From contig NZ_VOBG01000021.1 in NCBI RefSeq assembly GCF_008369295.1, positions 30,091 through 94,090 on the forward strand: DNA of 64,000 nucleotides, in the 5' to 3' direction. The notes below the pieces were generated by a model. It worked only from the letters and a program-made list of their open reading frames with translations. It had not been told where the DNA came from and ran no database searches. This stretch comes from Pseudomonas sp. ANT_H4. Lineage in GTDB: Bacteria; Pseudomonadota; Gammaproteobacteria; Pseudomonadales; Pseudomonadaceae. The position numbers and the translations under genes were made by a program. Positions 19,106-28,370 of the stretch are shown here, one piece after another (within the stretch, counting starts at the first letter, position 1; the number at the start of each line of letters is the position of its first letter).

Positions 19106-19402
19106 ATGATACTCGAACAGCTCAAAGCTCTGGGCAATGACACTCGCATGCAAATGATGGAGTGGCTCAAAGACCCACTCAGTAATTTCCCACCTCAGGA
19201 TCATGGCGATCCTGCGATAGGAGTGTGCGTAACCCATTTGCAGCACAAGGCCGGGCTTTCACCTTCTACCGCGTCTGCACATTTAGCTATCTTGCAACGT
19301 GCAGGCTTCGTGCTAACCACCCGCATCGGAAAGTGGACTTACTACCGGCGCAATGAGCAGGCGATTGATGACTTTGCGGCTAGGTTGATCATCGAATTGT
19401 AA
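19106..19402 (+). CDS. ArsR-family winged-helix regulator
   Basis: 98 residues from the ATG at 19106 (MILEQLKALGNDTRMQMMEW). The ArsR fold is visible: LKALGNDTRMQMMEWL as helices 1-2, then AGLSPSTASAHLAILQRAGF as the recognition helix, and the wing LTTRIGKWTYYRRNE. It has a single cysteine (GVCVTHL), so it is not an obvious metal sensor. This points to the redox- or quinone-responsive type often paired with oxidoreductases. The frame is open 28 codons upstream, but without a ribosome site. It lies 55 bases before the oxidoreductase gene and probably regulates it. Confidence 0.85.
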   Translation: MILEQLKALGNDTRMQMMEWLKDPLSNFPPQDHGDPAIGVCVTHLQHKAGLSPSTASAHLAILQRAGFVLTTRIGKWTYYRRNEQAIDDFAARLIIEL

Positions 19403-19457
19403 TTTTTAAATTTTCATTTCGTTATTTCGCGTAATTAGAAAACATAAGGAAACCCCT

Positions 19458-20468
19458 ATGAGCAGCAAAACTATCTTCGTCCAACCCGGTGGCGGCTATG
19501 AAAAGGTTGTGGTTGGCAACAGCGAAGTCCGAGCCGCAGCGCGTGGCGAAATCACCGTACGCCTTCACGCCAACTCGCTCAACTACCACGACTTCGCGGT
19601 GGTCAGCGGTATGTGGGGCCCTAGCGAAAAACGCATCCCCATGGCCGATGGTGCAGGTGAAGTCATTGCTGTCGGCCCAGATGTCACTGAATTCAAGGTG
19701 GGTGACTCGGTCGTCAGCACCTTCTTCCCGGAGTGGATCAACGGTGCGCCACTGGTTGAAGGCTTTGTTAGCGTGCCAGGTGATGGCATTGACGGCTACG
19801 CTCGTGAGCAAGTGACGGCCAAAGCCACATCGTTCACCCTCGCGCCTACTGGCTACAGCCATGCTGAAGCGTCGACGCTTACCACCGCAGGCCTTACTGC
19901 ATGGCGCGCCCTGATGGCCGATGACTCACTCAAGCCGGGCGACACCGTGCTCGTCCAAGGCACTGGTGGCGTTTCAATTTTCGCCCTGCAGTTCGCTAAA
20001 ATGGCCGGTGCTACCGTCATTGCTACCTCTTCAAGCGACGAAAAACTGGAACGTCTGAAAGCGCTAGGCGCTGATCATGTGATCAATTACCGCAAAGACC
20101 TTAACTGGGGCGAAACTGCACGCGCTCTAACGGGTGGCCGTGGTGTTGACCACATTATCGAAGTCGGCGGCCCTGCGACGCTTGAGCAATCGATGATTGC
20201 AATTCGGGTTGCTGGTCACATCTCCGTCATTGGGATATTGAGTGGCGTAAGCGGTGCAATGAATTTTGTACCGGCACTGATCAAGCAAGTGCGTCTGCAG
20301 GGTGTATTGGTGGGTAGCCGCAGCCAGCAGCAAGACATGATCCGAGCCATCAATGCTAATGACATGCGCCCGATTATTGATCGTCATTTCCCTTTGAGCG
20401 AGATTGTCGAAGCGTTCAAGTATCAGGAAACCAACCAGCATTTCGGCAAAATTTGCCTGGATATCTAA
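19458..20468 (+). CDS. zinc-free MDR-family NAD(P)-dependent alcohol dehydrogenase/quinone oxidoreductase
   Basis: 336 residues. The GroES-like N-terminal domain has LHANSLNYHDFAVVSGMWGP. The cofactor domain has VLVQGTGGVSIFALQFAKMA (nucleotide motif AxGGxG-like) near residue 163 and LGADHVINYRKDLNW near residue 200. The structural and catalytic zinc cysteines of classical ADH are missing, which suggests a quinone or enone reductase. A TAAGGA ribosome site precedes the ATG. It follows the ArsR gene, and both lie between the two trmK copies. Confidence 0.87.
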   Translation: MSSKTIFVQPGGGYEKVVVGNSEVRAAARGEITVRLHANSLNYHDFAVVSGMWGPSEKRIPMADGAGEVIAVGPDVTEFKVGDSVVSTFFPEWINGAPLVEGFVSVPGDGIDGYAREQVTAKATSFTLAPTGYSHAEASTLTTAGLTAWRALMADDSLKPGDTVLVQGTGGVSIFALQFAKMAGATVIATSSSDEKLERLKALGADHVINYRKDLNWGETARALTGGRGVDHIIEVGGPATLEQSMIAIRVAGHISVIGILSGVSGAMNFVPALIKQVRLQGVLVGSRSQQQDMIRAINANDMRPIIDRHFPLSEIVEAFKYQETNQHFGKICLDI

Positions 20469-20554
20469 GCACGCATGAATGGGCATGATCCGAATGCCTA
20501 TCTCAAGGATGTGCTGACACGGCTGCCAACGCAGCGGACGAGAGAGATTGGCCC

Positions 20555-20582
20555 ATTGCTGCCTGTCGCAACCGGCAGCAAT
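20555..20582. repeat. hairpin of the dispersed GCTGCC family
   Basis: ATTGCTGCC-(10 bases)-GGCAGCAAT with a perfect 9-base stem. It lies just past the oxidoreductase gene and before repeat copy B. The loop TGTCGCAACC matches the loop of the hairpin at 42681-42700 at nine of ten bases. It may terminate the oxidoreductase transcript. Confidence 0.55.
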
Positions 20583-20590
20583 GGGTCGAA

Positions 20591-21575
20591 AGCCGTCATT
20601 CAGATGTATCTACGAAGTTGAGGGCGATTCATATTGGCCCTCGCTTTGTCTTAGGCTCAACCCAGCAGCTCGGTGATCCATAGGGCCTGCCGGGCGATGT
20701 CTTGCACTTTCTCCTCGGGCACGGCCTGCCGCGCATGGGCGAAGTGGGTCAGGGTCTGCTGCTTGTGGCGCAGGATGCGCTGCCACTTGACCAGGAACGC
20801 CGGGCTTCGGGCCTGCATCTGTAGCGGGCCGAAGTACAGCTGCTCGGCGGTGTACGCCACCGGCCCGGTGCGCTCGGCGACAATGATTTCGTAGTAGAAG
20901 CGGTTTTCCTGCAGCAGTTCCTCGAAGAGGATGCGGTAGTCATTCTCCATCAGCCATTGGCGCAGTGGCTGCTCGCCGCCGTTGGGCTGCAGGATCAGCC
21001 GTTCCTGACCGCTCAGGCGCGCCTTGCCGCTGTCGAGGATGTCGCGGATCGTTTCGCCACCCATGCCGCAGATGCTGATCGCCGTGATCCCGTCTTCCGG
21101 CTCGATCGCCGCCAGGCCATTGGCCAGGCGCACGGTGACCCGCAGGTCTTGGCCGCTCTCTCGCACGGTGCGTTCGGCCGAGCGGAACGGCGTTAATGCC
21201 ACCTCGCCGGCCACTGCCGCCACGATGGCGCCACGGCGCATCAACGCCACCGGCAGGTAGCCGTGATCCGAGCCGATATCGGCCAGGCGCGCACCTGCTG
21301 GCACATGCGCTGCCACGCGCTCCAGGCGCATGGACAATGTCTGTTCGTTCAACTGCAGTTCCTTTTCACCACGAATGTGCGACACCTTGGGCATGAGTGC
21401 GAGCGACGCATAATGCGTGGTGAGGAAGGCCGGGTAAAGCGTCGGCAGAGTTACATCGTCTGCAGCGGGAAGCGTCGCGCAAACCCGTCGATGAGACCCC
21501 GGATTTTTTCTTCTCCCAGGCCAGAAGCCCCTGCGCCGAGCGCGAGGTTTTCTCGACTCAACTGCGTAGCTTTTT
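20591..21575. repeat. 985-bp direct repeat, copy B (carries trmK-B)
   Basis: Direct partner of 17701-18685 (offset 2890). Both copies keep the same 3' hairpin, gene and 5' flank. The sequence between them (18686-20590) holds the MITE, the ArsR gene and the oxidoreductase. Homologous recombination between the copies would excise 2890 bp as a circle or amplify it. Confidence 0.93.
20657..21394 (-). CDS. trmK: tRNA (adenine(22)-N1)-methyltransferase-type protein, copy B
   Basis: A second 245-residue TrmK family protein. The first 147 residues are identical to copy A. The eight differences (for example ENDYR for ENGYR, QMQAR for LMQTR, QDIARQALW for QYIARQARW) all fall in the C-terminal helical part. 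All SAM-binding motifs (DIGSDHGYLP, ICGMGGE) are intact, so both copies look functional. No frameshift or stop is present in either. Confidence 0.85.
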   Translation of the reverse strand: MPKVSHIRGEKELQLNEQTLSMRLERVAAHVPAGARLADIGSDHGYLPVALMRRGAIVAAVAGEVALTPFRSAERTVRESGQDLRVTVRLANGLAAIEPEDGITAISICGMGGETIRDILDSGKARLSGQERLILQPNGGEQPLRQWLMENDYRILFEELLQENRFYYEIIVAERTGPVAYTAEQLYFGPLQMQARSPAFLVKWQRILRHKQQTLTHFAHARQAVPEEKVQDIARQALWITELLG

Positions 21576-21678
21576 CTTAGAGAAGGTGCCAGCTAGGTGC
21601 AGGTATTGGGAACGGCTACTTTCGGCTAGGAGCGGACGGTCAACCCATTTAGGTTCGAGTAGCAGGCACCGGCCTTGA

Positions 21679-22122
21679 TCAGCCAGGCCGCTCGTATCGA
21701 AGGTAGCCGTGGGAATCGGTCCCAACGCAGACGAAACCTGCTCGCTCATACATGAGCCCGGCAGGGTTATCAGGACGCACGCTTAACCTCAGATGAGTGA
21801 AGCCCTGTTGCTTTGCAGTGGCCGCATAAGCGTCGAGTAGCGTTCGGCCAATACCGTTTCGCCTATAGGCTTGGCTGACGTTGATCGTAGACAGCTCTGC
21901 GTAGTCTTGCTCGGGTGTCCATAACGAGTAACCGGCGAACTGCTCGTCAATGATCGCGACCGTCAACCGATCAAAGTTTTCTACCCAGCGAACGAGGTGT
22001 CGCTCTAACTGGAGCCGCCATGTGTCTTCGTGATCAGGCTCCCAACACCGGATGTAGTCCTGCTCTTCCCTGTATATCGAAGGAAGATCGGTAACGCATG
22101 CTTGTCTTAATCTGAGCGCCAT
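21679..22122 (-). CDS. GNAT-family N-acetyltransferase
   Basis: 147 residues. It has the GNAT fold: beta strands with LTVAIIDEQFAGYSLW, the acetyl-CoA loop QAYRRNGIGRTLLDAY (R/Q-x-x-G-x-G/A type) near residue 85, and the C-terminal NPAGLMYERAGFVCVG. The substrate is unknown. The start has AAGGCACCAGG just upstream. It lies just outside the trmK repeat and in the same direction. Confidence 0.88.
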   Translation of the reverse strand: MALRLRQACVTDLPSIYREEQDYIRCWEPDHEDTWRLQLERHLVRWVENFDRLTVAIIDEQFAGYSLWTPEQDYAELSTINVSQAYRRNGIGRTLLDAYAATAKQQGFTHLRLSVRPDNPAGLMYERAGFVCVGTDSHGYLRYERPG

Positions 22123-22498
22123 CCTGGTGCCTTATGGGTAATGAACTTATATATGCTCCGCATGATATGGCGCAGAGGTCAGCCTCAGTCAACGGTCGGG
22201 ACTTGACCGGCCGCTTTGGGTAGGTAACGGCCGCTCGCGAGCGGTAGCAGTCGTTCAACAACTCATCATCGCCCTGAGCCGATCGACGTACATGCCGGAT
22301 GAATGCATAAACGGGGTTTAACGCCGACTCTTCCAAATTATCGTCCATAGCCGGGGAGACTCGACCCACCTGGCCCGAATCATGCCCGTTTCACCCGCAT
22401 CAAGTCGGTACTGACTACGCGGATGACACTTTTGAACCCCGCCGCCTCAGTCACTCCCTCGATAATCGAACGCTTACTGACGAAACGCCGAGGCCCCA
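22123..22498. other. intergenic region before the MHS transporter
   Basis: 376 bases without a credible gene. At 22214-22256 it contains a second member of the dispersed repeat seen at 17654-17695. The stretch near 22380-22490 should hold the promoter of the transporter, but I see no clear -35/-10 pair. Confidence 0.45.
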
Positions 22499-23839
22499 AT
22501 GACGAGCGCATCCACCGAGCAGGTAAGCCCAAAAACCCTACGAAAAGTGATCGTAGCCGCCGGCATCGGCAATTTCGTCGAGTGGTTCGACTTCGCCGTC
22601 TATGGCTTTTTGGCCACGACCATCGCTCAGCAGTTTTTCCCCAGCGGCGATGCCAGTGCTGCGTTGCTCAAGACCTTTGCGGTATTCGCCGTGGCCTTTG
22701 CGTTTCGGCCTCTTGGAGGGATTTTCTTCGGCATGCTGGGGGACCGGATCGGCCGCAAGCGAACGCTGGCGATGACGATTTTGCTGATGGCCGGTGCGAC
22801 GACCTTGATCGGCCTGCTGCCTACGTATGCCGCGATCGGGGTCATGGCGCCGATTCTTCTTTCGCTGATTCGTTGCGCCCAGGGTTTTTCCGCCGGGGGA
22901 GAATACGCCGGTGCCTGCGCCTATCTGATGGAGCATGCACCGAGTGATAAACGCGCCTGGTACGGCAGTTTTATTCCGGTGTCGACGTTTTCCGCCTTCG
23001 CTGCGGCCGCGGTGGTGGCCTACGCACTTGAGGCGTCGTTATCGGCCGAAGCAATGGGTAGCTGGGGCTGGCGCCTGCCGTTCCTGATTGCTGCGCCGCT
23101 GGGCCTGGTGGGTCTTTACCTGCGCTGGAAGCTGGATGAGACACCGGCTTTCCAGGCGGTGACTCAGGAAGATGCAGTTGCACACTCCCCGCTCAAGGAA
23201 ACCTTGCGCAACCATGGTGCGGCGATCTGCTGCCTGGGCGCTTTTGTGTCGCTTACGGCGCTGTCGTTTTATATGTTCACCACCTACTTCGCGACTTACC
23301 TGCAAGTCGCCGGGGGCTTGAGTCGCGCAACGGCGTTGCTGGTGTCGCTGATTGCCTTGCTATTCGCGGCGGCGATCTGCCCGCTGGCCGGGCTGTATTC
23401 GGATCGAGTCGGACGTCGAATCACGGTGATGACGGCGTGCGCGCTGTTGATTGTGGTGGTGTATCCCTCGTTCCTGATGGCCAGTTCTGGCTCGTTCACA
23501 GCGTCCATCGTCGGCGTGATGCTCCTGGCGATTGGCGCGGTGTTGTGTGGCGTGGTCACGGCGGCCTTACTCTCGGAAACCTTCCCGACCCGTACGCGAT
23601 ACACCGCGTCGGCGATCACCTACAACATGGCCTACACGATCTTCGGCGGCACCGCACCGCTGGTGGCGACGTGGTTGATCAGCACCACCGGCAGCAACCT
23701 GTCGCCAGCGTTTTATCTGATCGCGGTTGCATTGCTGGCACTGGCGGGTGGTTTGGCATTGCCGGAGACTTCAAGGATTTCCCTGCATGATGTGACGACA
23801 CCGGAAAAGCGCGTAGGCGTGGGTATGCCGGCAAGTTAA
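22499..23839 (+). CDS. MFS transporter of the metabolite:H+ symporter (MHS) family
   Basis: 446 residues with 12 predicted membrane segments, similar to ProP, ShiA and KgtP. Family marks are GIGNFVEWFDFAVYGFLATT at residues 21-40, the loop motif FGMLGDRIGRKRTLAM near residue 78, and RCAQGFSAGGEYAGACAYL near residue 124. These proteins take up small carboxylates or osmolytes with protons. The substrate is not decided by sequence. It stands alone, convergent with the chemoreceptor gene 19 bases away. Confidence 0.9.
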   Translation: MTSASTEQVSPKTLRKVIVAAGIGNFVEWFDFAVYGFLATTIAQQFFPSGDASAALLKTFAVFAVAFAFRPLGGIFFGMLGDRIGRKRTLAMTILLMAGATTLIGLLPTYAAIGVMAPILLSLIRCAQGFSAGGEYAGACAYLMEHAPSDKRAWYGSFIPVSTFSAFAAAAVVAYALEASLSAEAMGSWGWRLPFLIAAPLGLVGLYLRWKLDETPAFQAVTQEDAVAHSPLKETLRNHGAAICCLGAFVSLTALSFYMFTTYFATYLQVAGGLSRATALLVSLIALLFAAAICPLAGLYSDRVGRRITVMTACALLIVVVYPSFLMASSGSFTASIVGVMLLAIGAVLCGVVTAALLSETFPTRTRYTASAITYNMAYTIFGGTAPLVATWLISTTGSNLSPAFYLIAVALLALAGGLALPETSRISLHDVTTPEKRVGVGMPAS

Positions 23840-23858
23840 GGAAATAGAGCGCCTAACA

Positions 23859-25916
23859 TCACCCCAGCCGAAACCGCGCCGTATTCTCACTCAACGCGCG
23901 GCTTCCCTTACTCAACGTATCCGCCGCTTGATTCACCGCCCGCGCGCCCTCCAGCAAGCGCCCCGCTGCCTGATCAACCTGCTGAATATTCCCGCTCACC
24001 TCATCCGCCGTCGCGGCCTGTTCCTCAACCGCCACGGCGATCTGCGCCAATGTATCCGTGACGTTTTGCACCGCGCTGGCGATCTCTCCCAGCCGATTGC
24101 CCAGCCCGGTTACGGATTCCGCATCGGTCATCGCCTGGTCGCAGGCGGCGCCCATCAGGCTGACCGCCTGGCTCACCGTCGCGCGCAAGCTGTCCACAGT
24201 GCTGGCGATCTGCGCCGTGGATGCCTGGGTGCGTTGTGACAGGCTTCGAACTTCATCGGCCACTACGGCAAAACCTCGGCCCTGCTCGCCCGCTCGTGCG
24301 GCCTCAATGGCGGCGTTAAGCGCCAGCAAGTTGGTCTGCTCGGCAATACCTCGAATGGTGTCGACCACCGATTGGATCTGCTGCCCCTGCTGGCTCACTT
24401 CCCCCAGTGCATTGGCGGTGTCGGTCAGGCGCTGGTTGAGTTGTTGAATACTAGCCGTGGTACGCAGGCTGTCACGGCTGCTGTCCTCGGCAATACGTCG
24501 GGTTTGCTGGGCGCTGCCTGCGGCCTGCTCGCAACTTTTGGCGACGCCCATGGACGTCGCCGCCAACTGCGTTGCGGCCGCTGCAATCTGGCTGATTTGC
24601 AGTTGCTGGTCTTCCACTTCAGTGAGCGTGCTGCCCGATTGCGCATTGAGCGTCAGCACCGCAGACCCTAACTGCTGCGTTTCGTGATTAACGCCCAGCA
24701 GACTGGCGCGCAACTGCACCACCGCGACGTTGAGCGCGGTGCTGATCGCGGCCAGTTCGTCACGGCCTTCAATCGCTACCTGGACACACAGGTTGCCGTC
24801 GCGCAGGGATTCGGCAAGGGTGGTGATACTGCTGGCGCTGCGCCGAATCGATGCCTGCAGGCACACGAACAGGTACAGGGCCGCCAACGCCAGAATGCTG
24901 AACGTCACCGCCACGGGGATGATTTGCTTGAACGAGAGGGCGCGGTAGTAGCTCAGGCGCGCATCAAGGGAGGTCAGCGACTGATTGCGCAGTGCGCCCA
25001 AGGCCCCGAGCATGCCGTCGACACTGCGCTCGAACCCGCTGGTATCGAGCTTGATCGTGCCGCCGAACACCCCGTCGTCCAGCACTTTCAGTTCGTTATC
25101 CAGCAGCTGCAAGCTGTTGTCGTACTGAGCGGTCCAGGTTTGCACCCCTGAGTACTGCTTGGCTTTAAGCGATGCAGCCGCCTTGACCAACTGATCCCGC
25201 GCATCGCCGATGCGACCGCGCAGGTCACGCATCTGCAAACGACTTTGCAAGGTGAACTGCCCCGAGGCGATGGACGACTGCCCGACGCTCGCCATGCGAC
25301 CGATACGCTCAATCAGATCGGGCGCCTGCTGGGTGGCAATCTGCATCAGCAAGTAGGTTTCAAGCCAGGGATCGAGGATCAATCCGCAGTCCAGGGTGAT
25401 CTGTTCGCGCAAGCTTTGCATCGCCGTCAGCGCTGAAGTAAAGCGGTCGTAGCCATCCGGCCACCAGCCCACGGTACGCAAGGATTGGGTGTCCATGCCT
25501 TTGACCGACACCTGCAACACCTCAAAGCGTGCCAGGGTGTCCGCACTGGCATTCTGTACTTTGAGCGCGTCGCCCAGCGCTTGCAGGCTCTGCAATATCA
25601 CCGGGTTATTGGCATCGACCGCAGCCATCGCAGCCTTGGCCGCAGGTGTTGGCTCATGCAGGATGTCAGCCGCTTTCCAGCGCGCCGCGAGGTTGCGCTG
25701 CGTGGTCAGCTGACCGTCCAATGCATCGAGCGCCAGCAATTGGCCCACCCCGGATTGCTCATTTGAAATCACTGTCAGCTTGCCGCGATAGTCCTGCCCG
25801 ATCATCCACAGACTGCCCGCCAAGGGCAGCATGAAAAGAAAAAACAGTATCTGAAACTTGCGCGCAAATCCGAAACGCCCGAGCAGGCGGATGCCTGGCG
25901 ACAAAATACCCTGCAT
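23859..25916 (-). CDS. methyl-accepting chemotaxis protein
   Basis: A 685-residue chemoreceptor. Membrane segment 1 is at about residues 20-42 (FQILFFLFMLPLAGSLWMIG). A large periplasmic helical sensor domain of about 290 residues follows, then membrane segment 2 near 333-355 (VAVTFSILALAALYLFVCL) and a HAMP domain. The cytoplasmic part ends in the signalling tip EQTNLLALNAAIEAARAGEQ. There is no C-terminal NWETF-type CheR tether. The ligand cannot be predicted; the long helical sensor differs from the usual dCache type. Confidence 0.93.
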   Translation of the reverse strand: MQGILSPGIRLLGRFGFARKFQILFFLFMLPLAGSLWMIGQDYRGKLTVISNEQSGVGQLLALDALDGQLTTQRNLAARWKAADILHEPTPAAKAAMAAVDANNPVILQSLQALGDALKVQNASADTLARFEVLQVSVKGMDTQSLRTVGWWPDGYDRFTSALTAMQSLREQITLDCGLILDPWLETYLLMQIATQQAPDLIERIGRMASVGQSSIASGQFTLQSRLQMRDLRGRIGDARDQLVKAAASLKAKQYSGVQTWTAQYDNSLQLLDNELKVLDDGVFGGTIKLDTSGFERSVDGMLGALGALRNQSLTSLDARLSYYRALSFKQIIPVAVTFSILALAALYLFVCLQASIRRSASSITTLAESLRDGNLCVQVAIEGRDELAAISTALNVAVVQLRASLLGVNHETQQLGSAVLTLNAQSGSTLTEVEDQQLQISQIAAAATQLAATSMGVAKSCEQAAGSAQQTRRIAEDSSRDSLRTTASIQQLNQRLTDTANALGEVSQQGQQIQSVVDTIRGIAEQTNLLALNAAIEAARAGEQGRGFAVVADEVRSLSQRTQASTAQIASTVDSLRATVSQAVSLMGAACDQAMTDAESVTGLGNRLGEIASAVQNVTDTLAQIAVAVEEQAATADEVSGNIQQVDQAAGRLLEGARAVNQAADTLSKGSRALSENTARFRLG

Positions 25917-26146
25917 GTCCGACTACTCCCCTGAACAACCCACACACTGCAGCCGTGGATGCAGCCTTGAAATGATTAGCGGCAAAATGCCATGTCATTG
26001 TTTAAGCTGGCTCTAGCAAGAAACGGACCGCAGCGGTCAGGCCCGGGGATAGGCAGGGTGTCACTCAATAATTTGCGCAGCACGCTCGAAAATGGGGCAA
26101 AAGCACTCAGTGCGCAGAACAAAACTGTAACCATTGGGCATGGTAC

Positions 26147-27370
26147 TCAATGCCCGGCCACCGCTGATTTACCGGCTCCGCGCGGGCCCGATTTGAAACC
26201 ATGGGAACGGGCAGTCCACGCAATAACAAATGCCACTACCACCAAAAACACCACCGCCCACGGAAACGAAACCACACCCCAGGTATCAAGCAATACCCCT
26301 CCCACCACGCCACTTCCCGCGATGGCGCTGTTCCAGGCCACCACGTTCAGCGACAGCGCGACGTCGGCACCGTCACCGGCAGCGTCGGCCAGAGCGGTTT
26401 GCAACAACGTCGCCGCACCGCCAAAACTCAACCCCCACACCGCCATGCCGACGTAGATCACTGCCGGTACTTCGGCAAAGAAACCAAATGCCAGGGCCGT
26501 CGCGGCGAAGGTCGCAAGGCTGACCAGCACCGTCCTGCGCAGCAATGGCTCGACCAACCGGGCGGTGATCCAGATTCCCAGCAACGCCGCCACACCGAAC
26601 ACCAACAGCACCATATCCACCCTCGCCAACAACCCCGCCGGCGCCACGAACGGCGCGATATAGGTATAGAGAATGTTGTGCGCCAGCATCCAGGCAATCA
26701 CCACCGCCAGCACCGGCCGCACACCCGGTGTAGTGAGCACCTTGCGCAATGGCATCCGTTGGTGGGACGCATGGCCGGGATAATCCGGGACCTTCACCAG
26801 CACCCAGACGATCAGTACCAAGGTCATCGCCGACATGATGCCAAAGGCCGTGCGCCAACCGACGAGACTGCCCAGCCAGGTACCCAGCGGAACCCCCAGC
26901 GACAGCGCAATCGGCGTTCCGACCATGGCTAGCGCCAGCGCCCTGCCCTGTTGATGAGGCGCCACCATGCGCCGCGCGTAACCGGCCAACAGGCTCCAAG
27001 CCAGCCCCGCCGCCACTCCGGCAAAGAAGCGCGCCACCAGCGTCAGCCCGTAGTGGGACGACAGCGCGGTGATGGAGTTGAACAGCAGAAAACCGATGAT
27101 GGTCAGCAACAGCACATTGCGCCGGCGCCAGCCCCGGGTGGCGATGGTCAGTGGAATCACCGCCAGCACCGAACCCAGTGCATAGGCCGTGACCATCTGC
27201 CCGGCCATGGATGGGGAAATCGCCAGGCCTTCGCTGATCTGCGGCAGCAAGCCGGCGGGCAGGGTTTCGGTAACGATGCAGATAAAGCCGGTCATCGCCA
27301 GGGCCAACAAGGCACCGACGGGCAAGCGATCCGGCACGGCATCGGCCGGCAAGGAAATTGAGGCAGTCAC
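26147..27370 (-). CDS. MFS exporter, DHA1 (AraJ/YdhP-like)
   Basis: 407 residues, 12 membrane segments. Typical strings are LPAGLLPQISEGLAISPSMA near residue 36, RFFAGVAAGLAWSLLAGYAR near 113, and the antiporter motif GTPIALSLGVPLGTWLGSLV near 150. The start is a GTG at 27370, preceded by AAGGAG seven bases upstream. The longer ATG frame to 27457 would run through the operator region and is rejected. Divergent from a TetR gene; two candidate operators lie between. It is probably a drug or metabolite exporter that the TetR protein represses. Confidence 0.88.
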   Translation of the reverse strand: MTASISLPADAVPDRLPVGALLALAMTGFICIVTETLPAGLLPQISEGLAISPSMAGQMVTAYALGSVLAVIPLTIATRGWRRRNVLLLTIIGFLLFNSITALSSHYGLTLVARFFAGVAAGLAWSLLAGYARRMVAPHQQGRALALAMVGTPIALSLGVPLGTWLGSLVGWRTAFGIMSAMTLVLIVWVLVKVPDYPGHASHQRMPLRKVLTTPGVRPVLAVVIAWMLAHNILYTYIAPFVAPAGLLARVDMVLLVFGVAALLGIWITARLVEPLLRRTVLVSLATFAATALAFGFFAEVPAVIYVGMAVWGLSFGGAATLLQTALADAAGDGADVALSLNVVAWNSAIAGSGVVGGVLLDTWGVVSFPWAVVFLVVVAFVIAWTARSHGFKSGPRGAGKSAVAGH

Positions 27371-27412
27371 AGGGAGGCTCCTTGATTGAGGGCAGCTCAA
27401 AGAGCTATATGA

Positions 27413-27427
27413 ATACTGATCGGTACA
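27413..27427. promoter_or_regulatory. candidate TetR operator 1
   Basis: ATACTGATCGGTACA. Its core TACTGATCGGTA is nearly self-complementary around GATC. Its inverted copy at 27465-27479 matches at 12 of 15 bases. It lies in the 136-base gap between the divergent exporter (start 27370) and TetR (start 27507) genes. Confidence 0.5.
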
Positions 27428-27464
27428 AATGTTAGGGAGGCGGACTGTCGTTGTCAATGACTTC

Positions 27465-27479
27465 TGTATCGACTAGTAT
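27465..27479. promoter_or_regulatory. candidate TetR operator 2
   Basis: TGTATCGACTAGTAT, whose reverse complement ATACTAGTCGATACA matches operator candidate 1 at 12 of 15 positions. It lies 28 bases before the TetR start. The two sites are 52 bases apart centre to centre, about five helical turns, so bound dimers would face the same side of the DNA. Confidence 0.5.
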
Positions 27480-27506
27480 TTAAGTCATCACTCAGAGGAT
27501 TCCGTC

Positions 27507-28115
27507 ATGGCGCAGATGGGCCGCCCCCGCAACTTCGACCGCGATCAAGCGGTGGAACAAGCCTTGCACCTGTTCTGGGAGTACGGTTACGACGCTACGT
27601 CACTGAACCAGTTGAAGGCTGGCCTGGGCGGCGGAATTTCCGCGCCGAGCTTTTACGCGGCGTTCGGTTCAAAGGAGGATTTGTTCCAGGAATGCGTGCA
27701 GCGTTACCTGACCAGTTTTGCCCAGGTTACTGAGTGTTTGTGGGATGAAAACCTCGCACCTCGTGAGGCTGTAGAGACTGCCCTACGCCAATCCGCCAGC
27801 ATGCAGTGTGAAGACGGTCACCCCAAGGGTTGCATGGTGAGCCTGGGTGTCATGAGCGCCCCGGCACCGGAAAGCCGCGAAGTGACCGCCGCCCTGACCC
27901 AGTCCCGCGAACGCACCCGCGCAGGAATCGTGAGCTGTGTCGAACGCGCCATCGCCAATAGTGAGTTGCCTGCACACACTAATGCGCAAGCCCTGGCAAC
28001 AGTGTTCGACAGCTTCCTGCAAGGTATTTCCATCCAGGCACGGGATGGCATCGGCCATGATCTCATCAACACGGCCATCTCCCACATTATGTTGACTTGG
28101 GACCGTGCTAGCTAA
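27507..28115 (+). CDS. TetR/AcrR family regulator
   Basis: 202 residues. The N-terminal HTH is GRPRNFDRDQAVEQALHLFW then GISAPSFYAAFGSKEDLFQE. The C-terminal domain belongs to the group with CMVSLGVMSAPAPESREV and ends near LINTAISHIMLTW. A CAGAGGA ribosome site is visible. It is divergent from the MFS exporter and is its likely repressor. The C terminus resembles the truncated TetR fragment at 35443-35689 in style (FLQGISIQARDG here against FLFGITIQARDA there). Confidence 0.9.
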   Translation: MAQMGRPRNFDRDQAVEQALHLFWEYGYDATSLNQLKAGLGGGISAPSFYAAFGSKEDLFQECVQRYLTSFAQVTECLWDENLAPREAVETALRQSASMQCEDGHPKGCMVSLGVMSAPAPESREVTAALTQSRERTRAGIVSCVERAIANSELPAHTNAQALATVFDSFLQGISIQARDGIGHDLINTAISHIMLTWDRAS

Positions 28116-28370
28116 TCGCCACTTGCGCTCGGTGTGCCTGCATCGTCAGTATTAAGAACTACTCCCATCTACAATACTGCGCTCACCCGCCTGATGAATG
28201 AGCGGCGCACGACTTAGAAGGATCTCCATGCAAGGCTTTTATCGTCACCATGAGGTGGTGTGAGACAAAATCGCTAACTGCGGTTCGAGTCAGATGAACG
28301 CCGAGACTCACGTCCTTCGCAGGCATTAAATGCTTGACTTCTCTTTTTTAATCAGTAACATACGGCGTAT
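28116..28370. other. intergenic region between TetR and tRNA-Asn
   Basis: 255 bases. A tiny frame at 28228-28263 starts with ATG after AGAAGGA and ends after 11 codons (MQGFYRHHEVV), so it may be the stub of a lost gene. The last 50 bases should carry the tRNA-Asn promoter (TTGACT near 28334). Confidence 0.4.

Noticed and set aside
28228..28263. 11-codon frame with a good ribosome site
   Set aside because: Too short to support as a gene; no terminator/antiterminator pair that would make it a leader peptide.
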